Shown here: positions 17,258 to 24,740 of the stretch, in pieces
How the letters are laid out: each line of letters starts with the position of its first letter
Position numbering within the stretch: position 1 is the stretch's first letter
DNA from: Umezawaea sp036375055
Lineage (GTDB): Bacteria > Actinomycetota > Actinomycetes > Mycobacteriales > Pseudonocardiaceae
Assembly (NCBI RefSeq): GCF_036375055.1
Contig: NZ_DASUSQ010000084.1
Span: 1-64,000 of the forward strand
Length of the DNA: 64,000 nucleotides
Direction: 5' to 3'
Notes under the pieces: model-generated
What the model saw: only the letters and a program-made list of their open reading frames with translations
What the model was told of the DNA's origin: nothing
Databases searched by the model: none
Made by a program: the position numbers and the translations under genes

Positions 17258-18388
17258 GTGCACGAGGTGGTGCAGGAAGCCAAGGACGACTCGGACGGAT
17301 TCCGTCCAGGACTCGAAGGCGTGGTCGCCTTCCGGACCGAGATCGCCGAACCGGACCGCGACGGCGGCGCGCTGCGCTACCGCGGGGTCGACATCGAGGA
17401 CCTGGTCGGCAGGGTGACCTTCGGCAACGTCTGGGCGCTGCTGGTGGACGGCCGCTTCGGCCCCGGTCTGCCGCCCGCCGAGTCGTTCCCCATCCCCGTG
17501 CACACGGGTGACGTGCGGGTGGACGTGCAGGCCGCGCTGGCCATGGTCGCCCCCATCTGGGGCTACCAGCCGCTGCTGGACATCCCCGAGGACGTGGCCC
17601 GCGAGCAGCTGGCCCGCGCGTCGGTGATGGCCCTGTCCTACGCCGCCCAGTCGGCGCGCGGCATCGGCAGGCCCGCCGTCCCGCAGTCGCGGATCGACGA
17701 GTGCACGACCGTCACCGAGCGCTTCCTGACCCGCTGGCGCGGCGAGCCGGACCCGGCGCACGTGCAGGCGCTGGACGCCTACTGGGTCTCCGCCGCCGAG
17801 CACGGCCTGAACGCGTCCACCTTCACCGCCAGGGTCATCGCCTCCACGGGCGCCGACGTGGCCGCCGCCATGTCCGGTGCCATCGGCGCGATGTCCGGCC
17901 CGCTGCACGGCGGCGCACCCGCCCGCGTGCTGCCGATGATCGACGAGGTCGAGAAGACCGGCGACCCGAAGGCCGTCGTGTCCGCCATCCTCGACCGCGG
18001 CGACCGCCTGATGGGCTTCGGGCACCGCGTGTACCGGGCCGAGGACCCCCGCGCCCGCGTGCTGCGGCGGACCTGCCAGCAGCTCGGGGCTGAGCGGTAC
18101 GAGGTCGCGGCGGCGCTGGAGCAGGCCGCGCTGGCCGAACTGCGGGAGCGCCGCAGCGACCGCGCCATCGAGACCAACGTCGAGTTCTGGGCCGCCGTCA
18201 TCCTCGACTTCGCCCAGGTGCCACCGCACATGATGCCCGCGATGTTCACCTGCGCCCGCACCGCCGGGTGGGCCGCGCACATCCTGGAGCAGAAGCGCAC
18301 CGGCAGGCTGGTGCGGCCGTCCGCGAAGTACGTGGGCCCGGCACCCCGCGGCCCGGAGGCCGTCGAGGGCTGGGACACGATCGCGTAG
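17258..18388 (+). CDS. citA: Citrate synthase 2-like protein
   Basis: A 376-residue citrate synthase homologue of the actinobacterial type 2 group. It keeps LRYRGVDIEDLVGRVTFGN near residue 45, SAAEHGLNASTFTARVI (first catalytic His), GPLHGGAPARVL and MGFGHRVYRAEDPRARV, and ends with RPSAKYVGP. In the segment equivalent to the catalytic VDFYTG of the main enzyme it reads VEFWAA, that is, Glu instead of Asp. This group may work as a slower citrate or methylcitrate synthase, or have another role. GTG start at 17258 with GGAGGAGG eight bases before. It is divergent from the urease operon and has its own transcript. Confidence 0.9.
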   Translation: MHEVVQEAKDDSDGFRPGLEGVVAFRTEIAEPDRDGGALRYRGVDIEDLVGRVTFGNVWALLVDGRFGPGLPPAESFPIPVHTGDVRVDVQAALAMVAPIWGYQPLLDIPEDVAREQLARASVMALSYAAQSARGIGRPAVPQSRIDECTTVTERFLTRWRGEPDPAHVQALDAYWVSAAEHGLNASTFTARVIASTGADVAAAMSGAIGAMSGPLHGGAPARVLPMIDEVEKTGDPKAVVSAILDRGDRLMGFGHRVYRAEDPRARVLRRTCQQLGAERYEVAAALEQAALAELRERRSDRAIETNVEFWAAVILDFAQVPPHMMPAMFTCARTAGWAAHILEQKRTGRLVRPSAKYVGPAPRGPEAVEGWDTIA

Positions 18389-18432
18389 CGGGCGGGCCTG
18401 GCCTGCTCGGGCGGTTGCGCCCGGCGTGAGGG

Positions 18433-18712
18433 TCAGGCCCGGCTCCGCGCGGGGTGGGGGCGAGGTCCGGCTCCGCGCGGGGTCGGGGTCCGGTCCGGCT
18501 CCGCGTAGCGGGATCAGGCCCGGCTCCGCGGCGCGGGCTCAGGTCCGGCTCCGAGCCGAGCGGGATCGTGCCCGGCTCCGCGGCGCGGGCTCAGGCCCGG
18601 CTCTGTGCGGTGCGGGGATCAGGCCCGGCTCCGCGGCGCGGGCTCAGGTCCGGCTCTGTGCGGTGCGGGGATCAGGTCCGGCTCCGTGCGGTGCGGGCTC
18701 AGGTCCGGTGGT
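18433..18712. repeat. Degenerate tandem repeat array of about ten 24-28 bp units
   Basis: About ten copies of a unit beginning CAGGCCCGGCTCCG or CAGGTCCGGCTCTG run in tandem in the 310 bases between citA and the next gene, with two alternating sub-types (one continuing CGGCGCGGGCT, the other TGCGGTGCGGGGAT). The last copies run into the 3' end of the membrane-protein gene at 18699. Units are not identical and have no spacers, so it is a minisatellite, not CRISPR. Origin by slippage is likely; function unknown. Confidence 0.8.
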
Positions 18713-19409
18713 GTTCGGTGGCCGGTCGGAGGTCGTGGGCGGGCGTCGGTCCGCCGGGTCCGCGTGTCCTCCGCGGCGGGCTGAGCGCCCGTTCGTGCCG
18801 TTCCAGCCACCCGAGCACACCGCCCTCGCGCACGGCTTCGACGACCTGGTCGGCGAACGCCGGGCGCAGGGTCGGGTCGGCCAGTGCGCGGGCGCACGTC
18901 TCCACCAGGGCCTCGTCCTCCACCAGCACCGCCACGGGCATGGCCGCCCTGGTGACCACCTGCCTGCTGTGGGGGCCGTCGGTGCGCACCACCACGTCGC
19001 AGTGGCGGAGGTCGGCCGCGGTCCGCCGGGGTGTCGCCGTGACGCCGTCGAAGAAGTCGTTCAGCTCCACCTGCACGCGCTCGATGAGGTAGGTGGTGGG
19101 GGTTTTCGGGCCGTGGTCGCCGAGCACGGCGAGGTGGACGGGCGGCAGCGTGATCGTCGGACCAGGTTCTTCCCGGTCGGCCGGTTCGACGACGACGGTG
19201 ATCCGCAGCGGTTTCGGCGGCGGCGGACGTTCGGTGGCGGGCTCCGGCACCACCGGCGGAGGCGCGGGCTCGGTGCCCGCCCCCGGCGCGGCGGGCTGTT
19301 CGCGCGACGCGCTCCACCGCAGGAGCGCGAAACCCGCCGCTCCCGCCAACGCGCTGATGGCGAAGAGAACGTAGTGCACGGCCAGCCCCTGACCTGTCGA
19401 AACACCCAT
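18699..19409 (-). CDS. Membrane-anchored protein of unknown function (paralogue 1)
   Basis: A 236-residue protein with one N-terminal transmembrane helix (about residues 12-30, HYVLFAISALAGAAGFALL), a Pro-rich linker to residue 65 and a cytoplasmic domain. I do not recognise a named family. It is clearly paralogous to the protein at 19754-21091: both have KPLRI-VVV at the domain start, a VHLAVLGD-type strand, a YLIERVQVELNDFFDG segment, CDVVV followed by a MP-VLV strand, and the end motif ALADPTLRPAFADQVVEAV then GVLGWLE. The C terminus is low-complexity and encoded by the tandem-repeat array, so it may have grown by repeat extension. A 21-bp element lies 39 bases upstream of its start. Confidence 0.75.
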   Translation of the reverse strand: MGVSTGQGLAVHYVLFAISALAGAAGFALLRWSASREQPAAPGAGTEPAPPPVVPEPATERPPPPKPLRITVVVEPADREEPGPTITLPPVHLAVLGDHGPKTPTTYLIERVQVELNDFFDGVTATPRRTAADLRHCDVVVRTDGPHSRQVVTRAAMPVAVLVEDEALVETCARALADPTLRPAFADQVVEAVREGGVLGWLERHERALSPPRRTRGPGGPTPAHDLRPATEHHRT

Positions 19410-19447
19410 CGTCCCCCAGGTGCTGGTGCGCCGGGTGGCCTAATTCC

Positions 19448-19468
19448 GCCCGCCGGTGTCCACCGATC
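19448..19468. repeat. 21-bp element, copy 1
   Basis: GCCCGCCGGTGTCCACCGATC, exactly the same as at 21199-21219 (described as positions; core GGTGTCCACC). It lies upstream of paralogue 1 and overlaps the last bases of the small membrane-protein gene. Being upstream of both paralogues, it looks like a shared regulatory site or a recombination remnant. Confidence 0.65.
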
Positions 19469-19730
19469 AGTCGTAGGTGATGCGCACCCGGTTGCGGTCA
19501 CCCTGGACGTAGTTGTGGACCGTGCCGATCTGGGTGGTCCTGTGTGAAGGTTCCTGGCTCTGCCCACTCGTGGTTCTACCCACGATCGAAGCGGTGGTCG
19601 CGGCGAGAGCGACGAAGAGCGCGAACACACTCGCCCACTGATCCGCTCGTTCAAGTCCTTCGACGACCAGGAACACGATCAAACCCGTGACCAGCAGAGC
19701 CGCCGCGGTACGCCAAGCCAGAGAACGCAC
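19467..19730 (-). CDS. Small two-helix membrane protein with HN-QGDRN-RI tail
   Basis: An 87-residue protein, not recognised as a known family. It has two hydrophobic helices (about residues 8-26, TAAALLVTGLIVFLVVEGL, and 33-51) and a polar tail ending TVHNYVQGDRNRVRITYD. The tail is rich in Asn, Gln, Gly and branched residues and resembles the short motifs that form beta-solenoid or amyloid-like contacts in bacterial signalling proteins; a similar stretch (IGHNSTFSNKSNARIRA) occurs near the C terminus of the upstream paralogue 2. It lies 23 bases after that gene in the same direction, so the three genes may form one operon. Start ATG at 19730. Confidence 0.65.
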   Translation of the reverse strand: MRSLAWRTAAALLVTGLIVFLVVEGLERADQWASVFALFVALAATTASIVGRTTSGQSQEPSHRTTQIGTVHNYVQGDRNRVRITYD

Positions 19731-19753
19731 ACCAGCCTCCTATAGTAAGTACA

Positions 19754-21091
19754 TCAAAAACGATCTCGACGATTCGCGATTCCATCGATGGCCGACCCAG
19801 GATTCCTCGGGTCCCCTGGGGCAGGCAAAGAGCGCATGCCGCCAGCTTCAACAGCGCGTATGCGTGCGTTCGACTTGTTCGAGAACGTCGAATTATGGCC
19901 GATCACCGCAGAATCCACTTGGTGGCGAGGCGATGGCAGCCGGGGCGTCAAGACGCGATCTTCGAGCCAACCCACGACGTCACCTGCCTTCGCAATTTTC
20001 TCCACTTCGTTGGCGAAGTCCGTGCGAAGTTCTGGATCCGCGAGCGCCATGGCACACTTTTTCGCCAGTTCTGGATGGTTTTTCAACAACACACCGAGCG
20101 GCATGTCCGCTTTGCTGATCACGTGACGACTCTTGCTGCTGACGTTGTTGCCATCGCCCTGCACCACGACATCACAAAGTCCGAGTTCCACCGCCTCGTC
20201 CTCGGCGAGCGTTCGCTCCTGCCTCGCAGGGATCTTCACCTTCGGCGGCTCGGGCAGGCTGCCGCGGAACTCCCGATTCGCACCACGATCGTCCGGCGAC
20301 TCGACGAGTCTGCCCAACGCCCGCCGCGATGAGGGCGAAAGGTCGTCGAAGAAGCCGTTCAGCTCGACCTCCACCTTTCGGATCACGTAGTTTGTGGAAG
20401 TCACCGTCCTGTTGTCGTCGCCGAGGACGGCGAGTTTGACGGTTCGGAGCCTGACCTTCTTCCGGCGACCCGAGCCGAGCAGGTCCTCCGGCTCGGATTT
20501 CAGCGGATCAACGACGATGATGATGCGCAGTGGTTTTCGCGAAAGGCCCAGTTTTCCCGCAAGGCGACGTGGTGGCGACCAGGAGGGGAGTCCAGGCGGA
20601 AATGGCGGAACACCGTGCTGAAGATCGACCCTGCACCTGCCAGGCACTCGGACCTCGTCCCCGTGCGCGAACATCGACTCCGGCAACCGCGGAAAGTCGT
20701 TGCGCGGCGCCAAGCTACCCAGGATCGACAGGATGTCCACCGGCATGGGTGGGAAGTCATTCGCGGAGATGGACCCCGCATCCGACGGCGGCGAGCCTTG
20801 TGGCTTGGAAACGCGACGGTCGGCGTGCGTCTCCGCTGGCGGGGGCGCTGGTGGCCTTGTCCGTTCCACATCGGATTCCGCCGCTTCGAATACTTCTCTC
20901 GGTACTTTCCTTGTCACCTGGCGTTGGGAAGACTTCGCCGGCCCGATCGACGAGCGTGGTGATCGCCTTGAGCCACCCCAGCGCACCAGGCATAAGCCCA
21001 TTGCTCCGGTGAGCACACTCACGAGGAAGAGAACTTGGTGCACCTCGACCTCCTGGCCGTCGAAACGACTATCGTCTCGCATGACGGTCAT
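19754..21091 (-). CDS. Membrane-anchored protein of unknown function (paralogue 2)
   Basis: About 445 residues: an N-terminal transmembrane helix (VLFLVSVLTGAMGLCLV near residue 20), a long charged/Pro-rich linker to about 180, then the domain shared with paralogue 1: RKPLRIIIVVDP, VKLAVLGD, YVIRKVEVELNGFFDDL, LCDVVVQGDG, SKADMPLGVLL, ALADPELRTDFANEVEKIA and VVGWLED. Compared with paralogue 1 it has an insertion of about 40 residues before CDVVV. The tail carries IGHNSTFSNKSNARIRA. Sampled 60-base lines of this gene are 52-65% GC, well below its neighbours, which suggests recent acquisition. Start is uncertain: ATG at 21091 or 21082 aligns with paralogue 1, and no good ribosome-binding site is visible; the frame is open to 21214. 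Confidence 0.75.
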   Translation of the reverse strand: MTVMRDDSRFDGQEVEVHQVLFLVSVLTGAMGLCLVRWGGSRRSPRSSIGPAKSSQRQVTRKVPREVFEAAESDVERTRPPAPPPAETHADRRVSKPQGSPPSDAGSISANDFPPMPVDILSILGSLAPRNDFPRLPESMFAHGDEVRVPGRCRVDLQHGVPPFPPGLPSWSPPRRLAGKLGLSRKPLRIIIVVDPLKSEPEDLLGSGRRKKVRLRTVKLAVLGDDNRTVTSTNYVIRKVEVELNGFFDDLSPSSRRALGRLVESPDDRGANREFRGSLPEPPKVKIPARQERTLAEDEAVELGLCDVVVQGDGNNVSSKSRHVISKADMPLGVLLKNHPELAKKCAMALADPELRTDFANEVEKIAKAGDVVGWLEDRVLTPRLPSPRHQVDSAVIGHNSTFSNKSNARIRAVEAGGMRSLPAPGDPRNPGSAIDGIANRRDRF

Positions 21092-21198
21092 CTCGGACGG
21101 ACCAATCTTCTGCCTGCTCGTGGTTACCCACCGCGTCGAAACCACCTGCGTTGATCCGAACGGGGTGGGAGTCACCCGAACTCGTGCGGAAGCCCGAT

Positions 21199-21234
21199 GC
21201 CCGCCGGTGTCCACCGATCGGTGGACACCGGCGG
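21199..21234. promoter_or_regulatory. 21-bp element copy 2 inside a 34-bp perfect palindrome
   Basis: The 21-bp element (21199-21219) is here followed by its own inverse, so 21201-21234 is a perfect 34-bp palindrome centred on GATC with two head-to-head GGTGTCCACC-type cores. It lies between paralogue 2 and the divergent ABC transporter operon and is a strong operator candidate for one or both. Confidence 0.6.
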
Positions 21235-21249
21235 TCCGTCGTCAGGTCG

Positions 21250-21269
21250 TCCCCGGAACGCTCCGGGGA
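21250..21269. promoter_or_regulatory. 8-bp hairpin in the ABC operon leader
   Basis: TCCCCGGA and TCCGGGGA flank an ACGC loop, 16 bases before the ATP-binding gene start. It may be an operator or a leader hairpin affecting translation. Confidence 0.4.
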
Positions 21270-21284
21270 CGCGAGGCTCGTCCC

Positions 21285-22118
21285 ATGAGCGCAATCAGGG
21301 TCAGGGGGCTGCGGAAGGCCTACCGGGGGGCCGTCGCGGTGGACGGGATCGACCTCGACGTCGGGTCGGGTGAGGTGTTCGCGCTGCTCGGGCCGAACGG
21401 GGCGGGCAAGAGCACGACGGTGGAGGTCCTGGAGGGGCACCGGCGGCGGGACGGTGGTGAGGTGCTGGTGCTCGGGCAGGACCCCGGCAGGCCGTCGGGG
21501 GCGTGGCGGGCGCGGATCGGGATCGTGTTGCAGTCCTCGAAGGACGCGGCCGAGCTGACGGTGCGGGAGGCGGTGGCGCACTTCGCCGGGTACTACCCGG
21601 ACCCGCGCGCCACCGACGAGGTGATCGACCTGGTGGGGCTGACCGGGAAGGCCGCGGCGCGGGCCGGGACGCTGTCGGGCGGGCAGCGGCGGCGGCTGGA
21701 CGTGGCGCTGGGGATCGTCGGTCGGCCGGAACTGCTGTTCCTGGACGAGCCGACGACGGGGTTCGACCCCGAGGCGCGGCGGCGGTTCTGGCGGTTGATC
21801 CGGCTGCTGGCGGACGAGGGCACGACGATCCTGCTGACGACGCACTACCTGGACGAGGCCGAGGCGCTGGCCGACCGGGTGGCCGTGATCGCGCGGGGGC
21901 GGATCGTCGCCGAGGGCGCGCCGACGACGTTGGGCGGCCGGGCAACGGCCGAGGCGACGGTGCGGTGGCTCGGGTCCGACGGGCCGCAGGTGCGGCGCAC
22001 CGCGGAGCCCGCGCTGCTGATCGCCGAACTCGCCCGGCACGGTGAACCGGCCGAGCTGGTGGTGTCGCGTCCCACCCTCGAAGACGTCTACCTGGACCTG
22101 ATCGGAGAACGCGCGTGA
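21285..22118 (+). CDS. ABC transporter ATP-binding protein (ABC-2 exporter)
   Basis: A 277-residue nucleotide-binding subunit of the drug-exporter (DrrA-like) type. Walker A is LLGPNGAGKSTTVEVLEG near residue 36, the Q-loop follows in GIVLQSSKDAAELTV, the signature is LSGGQRRRLDVALGI and Walker B is ELLFLDEPTTGFDPEARR; the H-loop His is in LLTTHYLDEAEALADR. It hydrolyses ATP to power the permease encoded next. ATG at 21285 begins MSAIRVRGLRKAYRG, the normal N terminus. The stop overlaps the permease start (GTGA). First gene of a four-gene operon with a two-component system. Confidence 0.95.
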   Translation: MSAIRVRGLRKAYRGAVAVDGIDLDVGSGEVFALLGPNGAGKSTTVEVLEGHRRRDGGEVLVLGQDPGRPSGAWRARIGIVLQSSKDAAELTVREAVAHFAGYYPDPRATDEVIDLVGLTGKAAARAGTLSGGQRRRLDVALGIVGRPELLFLDEPTTGFDPEARRRFWRLIRLLADEGTTILLTTHYLDEAEALADRVAVIARGRIVAEGAPTTLGGRATAEATVRWLGSDGPQVRRTAEPALLIAELARHGEPAELVVSRPTLEDVYLDLIGERA

Positions 22119-22903
22119 GCACGGCGACCACCAGCGCGGCGCGGGGCCGCCTCGAACTGCGGGAGTTCTTCCGGCGCAGGGACGCGGTCGTGTTCACGTT
22201 CGCGCTGCCCGCGTTCATCCTGGTGCTGCTGGGGAGCGTGTTCAGCGGCAGGGCGTTGCCCGGCGACGTGTCGATGAGCCAGGTCTTCACGGCGAGCATG
22301 GTGGGGGCGGGCATCATCTCGACGTCGTTCATCACGCTCGGCGTGAGCGTGGCGAACGACCGCGAGGACGGGACGCTGAAGCGGCTGCGCGGCACGCCGA
22401 TGCCGGTGGCGGCGTACTTCCTCGGCAAGCTGGCGCTGGTGGCGGTGGCGAGCGCGGCCGAGGTGGTGCTGCTGCTGGCGGTCGGCGTCGGGCTGCACGG
22501 GGTGGAGCTGCCGACGGACCCGGCGCGGTGGCTGGTGTTCGCGTGGGTGTTCGGGCTCGGCGTGGTCTCGTGCTCGCTGCTGGGGATCGCGGCCAGCGCG
22601 GTGGCGAGGTCGGCGCGCAGCGCGCCCGCCGTGATGAACCTGCCGTACATCGGGCTCCAGTTCATCTCCGGCGTGTTCATCAACCCGATCGTGGCGCTGC
22701 CCGCGGCGATGGTGACCGTGGCGTCGTTCTTCCCCCTCAAGTGGATCGCGCAGGGCATGCGGTCGGTGTTCCTGCCGGACGGGGCCGCGGCGCTGGAGAT
22801 GGCCGGGACCTGGGAGCACGGGACGACCGCGCTGGTGCTCGGGGCGTGGTGCGTGGTCGGCTTGGGGCTGTGCCTGGTGACCTTCCGGTGGACCGACGAG
22901 TGA
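22115..22903 (+). CDS. ABC-2 type transporter permease
   Basis: A 262-residue membrane subunit with six predicted helices, of the ABC-2 (DrrB-like) exporter family. The N-terminal cytoplasmic segment LELREFFRRRDAVVFTFALP leads into TM1, and LKRLRGTPMPVAAYFLGKL near residue 90 is the coupling-helix region typical of this family; the last helices include MNLPYIGLQFISGVFINPI. Together with the ATPase it likely exports a lipid, peptide or drug. GTG start at 22115 and GTGA overlap with the histidine kinase gene downstream. Confidence 0.93.
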   Translation: MSTATTSAARGRLELREFFRRRDAVVFTFALPAFILVLLGSVFSGRALPGDVSMSQVFTASMVGAGIISTSFITLGVSVANDREDGTLKRLRGTPMPVAAYFLGKLALVAVASAAEVVLLLAVGVGLHGVELPTDPARWLVFAWVFGLGVVSCSLLGIAASAVARSARSAPAVMNLPYIGLQFISGVFINPIVALPAAMVTVASFFPLKWIAQGMRSVFLPDGAAALEMAGTWEHGTTALVLGAWCVVGLGLCLVTFRWTDE

Positions 22904-24012
22904 TCGACCCGTGGCGGCGGATGGCCGCGGCGGCCTACCTGGTCGCCGCGGTCATGGTGCTGATCAGCGCTTCGCCGCTGCCGCACCGGCTGGGCGCGGC
23001 CGGGCTGGTGGTCGTCTGCGCGGCCTGGGAGTTCCGGTTCGGACCGGGCGCCGCGACGTGGCGGCACGAGTACCGGCCGGGTCGGGCCGTGCCCTACCTG
23101 TCGGTCGTGGCGGCGCTGTTCCTGGTGGCCCTGTGGCTGACGCCGTCGGCGGCGTTCCTGCTGTTCGCGGTGATCCCGCAGTTCTACCTGGTGCTGCCGC
23201 TGCGGTGGGCGCTCGCCCCGGTGGCGGTGCTCTCGTTCCTGCCGTGGATCGGCCTGTTCGGCAGGCACGACCGGCTGGCGGACTTCCTGCCGATCGTGCT
23301 GCTGATCATCGTCCTGTCGCAGGTCTTCGCCTGGGTGATCACCACGATCCAGGTGAAGAACAGGGAGCAGGAGCAGCTGGTGGCCGAACTCCGGCGGTCG
23401 CAGGAGCTGAACGCGGAGCTGTCGCGCGCGGCGGGCGCGGCGACCGAGCGGGAACGGCTGTCCGGCGAGATCCACGACACCCTGGCGCAGGGCTTCACCA
23501 GCATCGTCACGCTGGTGCAGGCCGCGCAGGGCAACCCGGTCGGGGCGCCGAGGCTGCTGGACCTGGCTCTGCGGACCGCGCGGGAGAACCTGGTGGAGGC
23601 GCGGACGCTGGTCGCCGCGCTGGCTCCCGCCGCGCTGAGCGGGTCCACGCTGGTGGAGGCGATCGGCAGGCAGGCGGAACGGCTGGGCGAGGAGGCGGGC
23701 GTCGTGGTGCGGCACCGGACGACCGGAGAGCTGGCGGCGCTGCCGACGTCGGTCGAGGTGGTGCTGCTGCGGGCGGCGCAGGAGGCGTTCCACAACGTGC
23801 GCAAGCACGCGGGGGCGAGCGAGGTGGAGGTCGAGTTGGCGTTCGAGGAGGAGTTCGTGCGGCTGTCGGTGCGCGACGACGGGCGCGGGCTCGGGAGCAG
23901 CGCGGAGGGGTTCGGCCTGCGCGGGATGCGGGCGCGGGCGGAGCAGGTCGGCGGGACGCTGGACGTGGTGGGCGAGCGGGGCACGGCGCTGACGGTGCGG
24001 GTGCCGCGGTGA
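22900..24012 (+). CDS. Sensor histidine kinase (NarL/DesK type)
   Basis: A 370-residue membrane sensor kinase. Four to five hydrophobic segments occupy residues 5-150, without a large extracellular domain, so it likely senses an envelope or intramembrane signal. A HisKA_3 dimerisation domain follows with ERLSGEIHDTLAQGFTSIVT (phospho-His in the IHDT motif, near 190), then a HATPase domain with AAQEAFHNVRKHAGAS (N box) and DDGRGLG plus FGLRGMRARAEQVGG (G boxes). It should phosphorylate the response regulator encoded next. GTG start at 22900 overlaps the permease stop. Linked to the ABC exporter, as in drug or cell-envelope stress modules of actinomycetes. Confidence 0.94.
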   Translation: MIDPWRRMAAAAYLVAAVMVLISASPLPHRLGAAGLVVVCAAWEFRFGPGAATWRHEYRPGRAVPYLSVVAALFLVALWLTPSAAFLLFAVIPQFYLVLPLRWALAPVAVLSFLPWIGLFGRHDRLADFLPIVLLIIVLSQVFAWVITTIQVKNREQEQLVAELRRSQELNAELSRAAGAATERERLSGEIHDTLAQGFTSIVTLVQAAQGNPVGAPRLLDLALRTARENLVEARTLVAALAPAALSGSTLVEAIGRQAERLGEEAGVVVRHRTTGELAALPTSVEVVLLRAAQEAFHNVRKHAGASEVEVELAFEEEFVRLSVRDDGRGLGSSAEGFGLRGMRARAEQVGGTLDVVGERGTALTVRVPR

Positions 24013-24629
24013 TCACGGTGCTGCTGGTGGACGACCACCCGGTGGTGCGGCAGGGGCTGCACGCGATGCTCGACGCCGAGGCGGACCTGACCGTCGTGGG
24101 CGAGGCGTCCTCCGGCGCGGAGGCGGTCGAGTTCGTCGCGGTCGACCCGCCCGACGTGGTGCTGATGGACCTGCGGATGCCCGGTGTGGACGGTGCCACG
24201 GCCACGGCGCGGATCGTCGCTTCGGGTTCCCGGAGTCGCGTGGTCGTGCTGACGACGTACGAAACGGACAGCGACATCCTCCGGGCCGTCGAGGCCGGGG
24301 CGGCGGGGTACCTCCTCAAGGACTCCCCGTTGGTGGAGCTGGTCGCCGCGGTCCGGGCCGCCGCGCGCGGGGAGACGGTGCTCGCGCCGTCCGTGGTCGG
24401 CAAGCTCGTCGGCCGGGTCCGCACCCCGGTGCGACCTGCGCTGTCGGCCCGCGAGGTCGAGGTGTTGCGGCTGGTCGGACGGGGTTTGTCCAACGCGGGG
24501 ATCGGGCGCGAGCTGTTCATCGGGGAGGCGACCGTGAAGACGCACCTGCTGCGCGCGTTCGGCAAGCTGGGCGTGTCCGACCGGACGGCCGCCGTGACCA
24601 CCGCCATGGCGCTCGGCGTGCTCGGATGA
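24009..24629 (+). CDS. LuxR/NarL-family response regulator
   Basis: A 206-residue two-domain response regulator. The receiver starts ITVLLVDDHPVVRQGLHAML with the acidic pair, has the phospho-acceptor Asp in VVLMDLRMPGVDG (near residue 53) and Lys in GYLLKDSPLVEL. The C-terminal LuxR helix-turn-helix is LSAREVEVLRLVGRGLSNAG and then EATVKTHLLRAFGKLGVSDR. It is the cognate partner of the upstream kinase (GTGA overlap) and likely activates its own ABC operon. GTG start at 24009. Confidence 0.96.
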   Translation: MITVLLVDDHPVVRQGLHAMLDAEADLTVVGEASSGAEAVEFVAVDPPDVVLMDLRMPGVDGATATARIVASGSRSRVVVLTTYETDSDILRAVEAGAAGYLLKDSPLVELVAAVRAAARGETVLAPSVVGKLVGRVRTPVRPALSAREVEVLRLVGRGLSNAGIGRELFIGEATVKTHLLRAFGKLGVSDRTAAVTTAMALGVLG

Positions 24630-24740
24630 GTGACCAGGGACACCCGGACGTCACGTGCCGGCCACCCGGCTGCAACACTTGTACCCCCGGCAACGGCGCC
24701 GGTCAGGCAGTCCCCTGAACCCGCCCCCGGAGGCGTCGAC

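Noticed and set aside
18433..18712. Possible CRISPR array
   Set aside because: Units are contiguous without unique spacers, repeats are degenerate and no cas gene is nearby.
19448..21219. 21-bp direct repeats as attachment sites of an integrated element
   Set aside because: No integrase, tRNA or transposase is present and each copy stands upstream of a paralogue, so a regulatory or duplication origin is simpler, though not proven.
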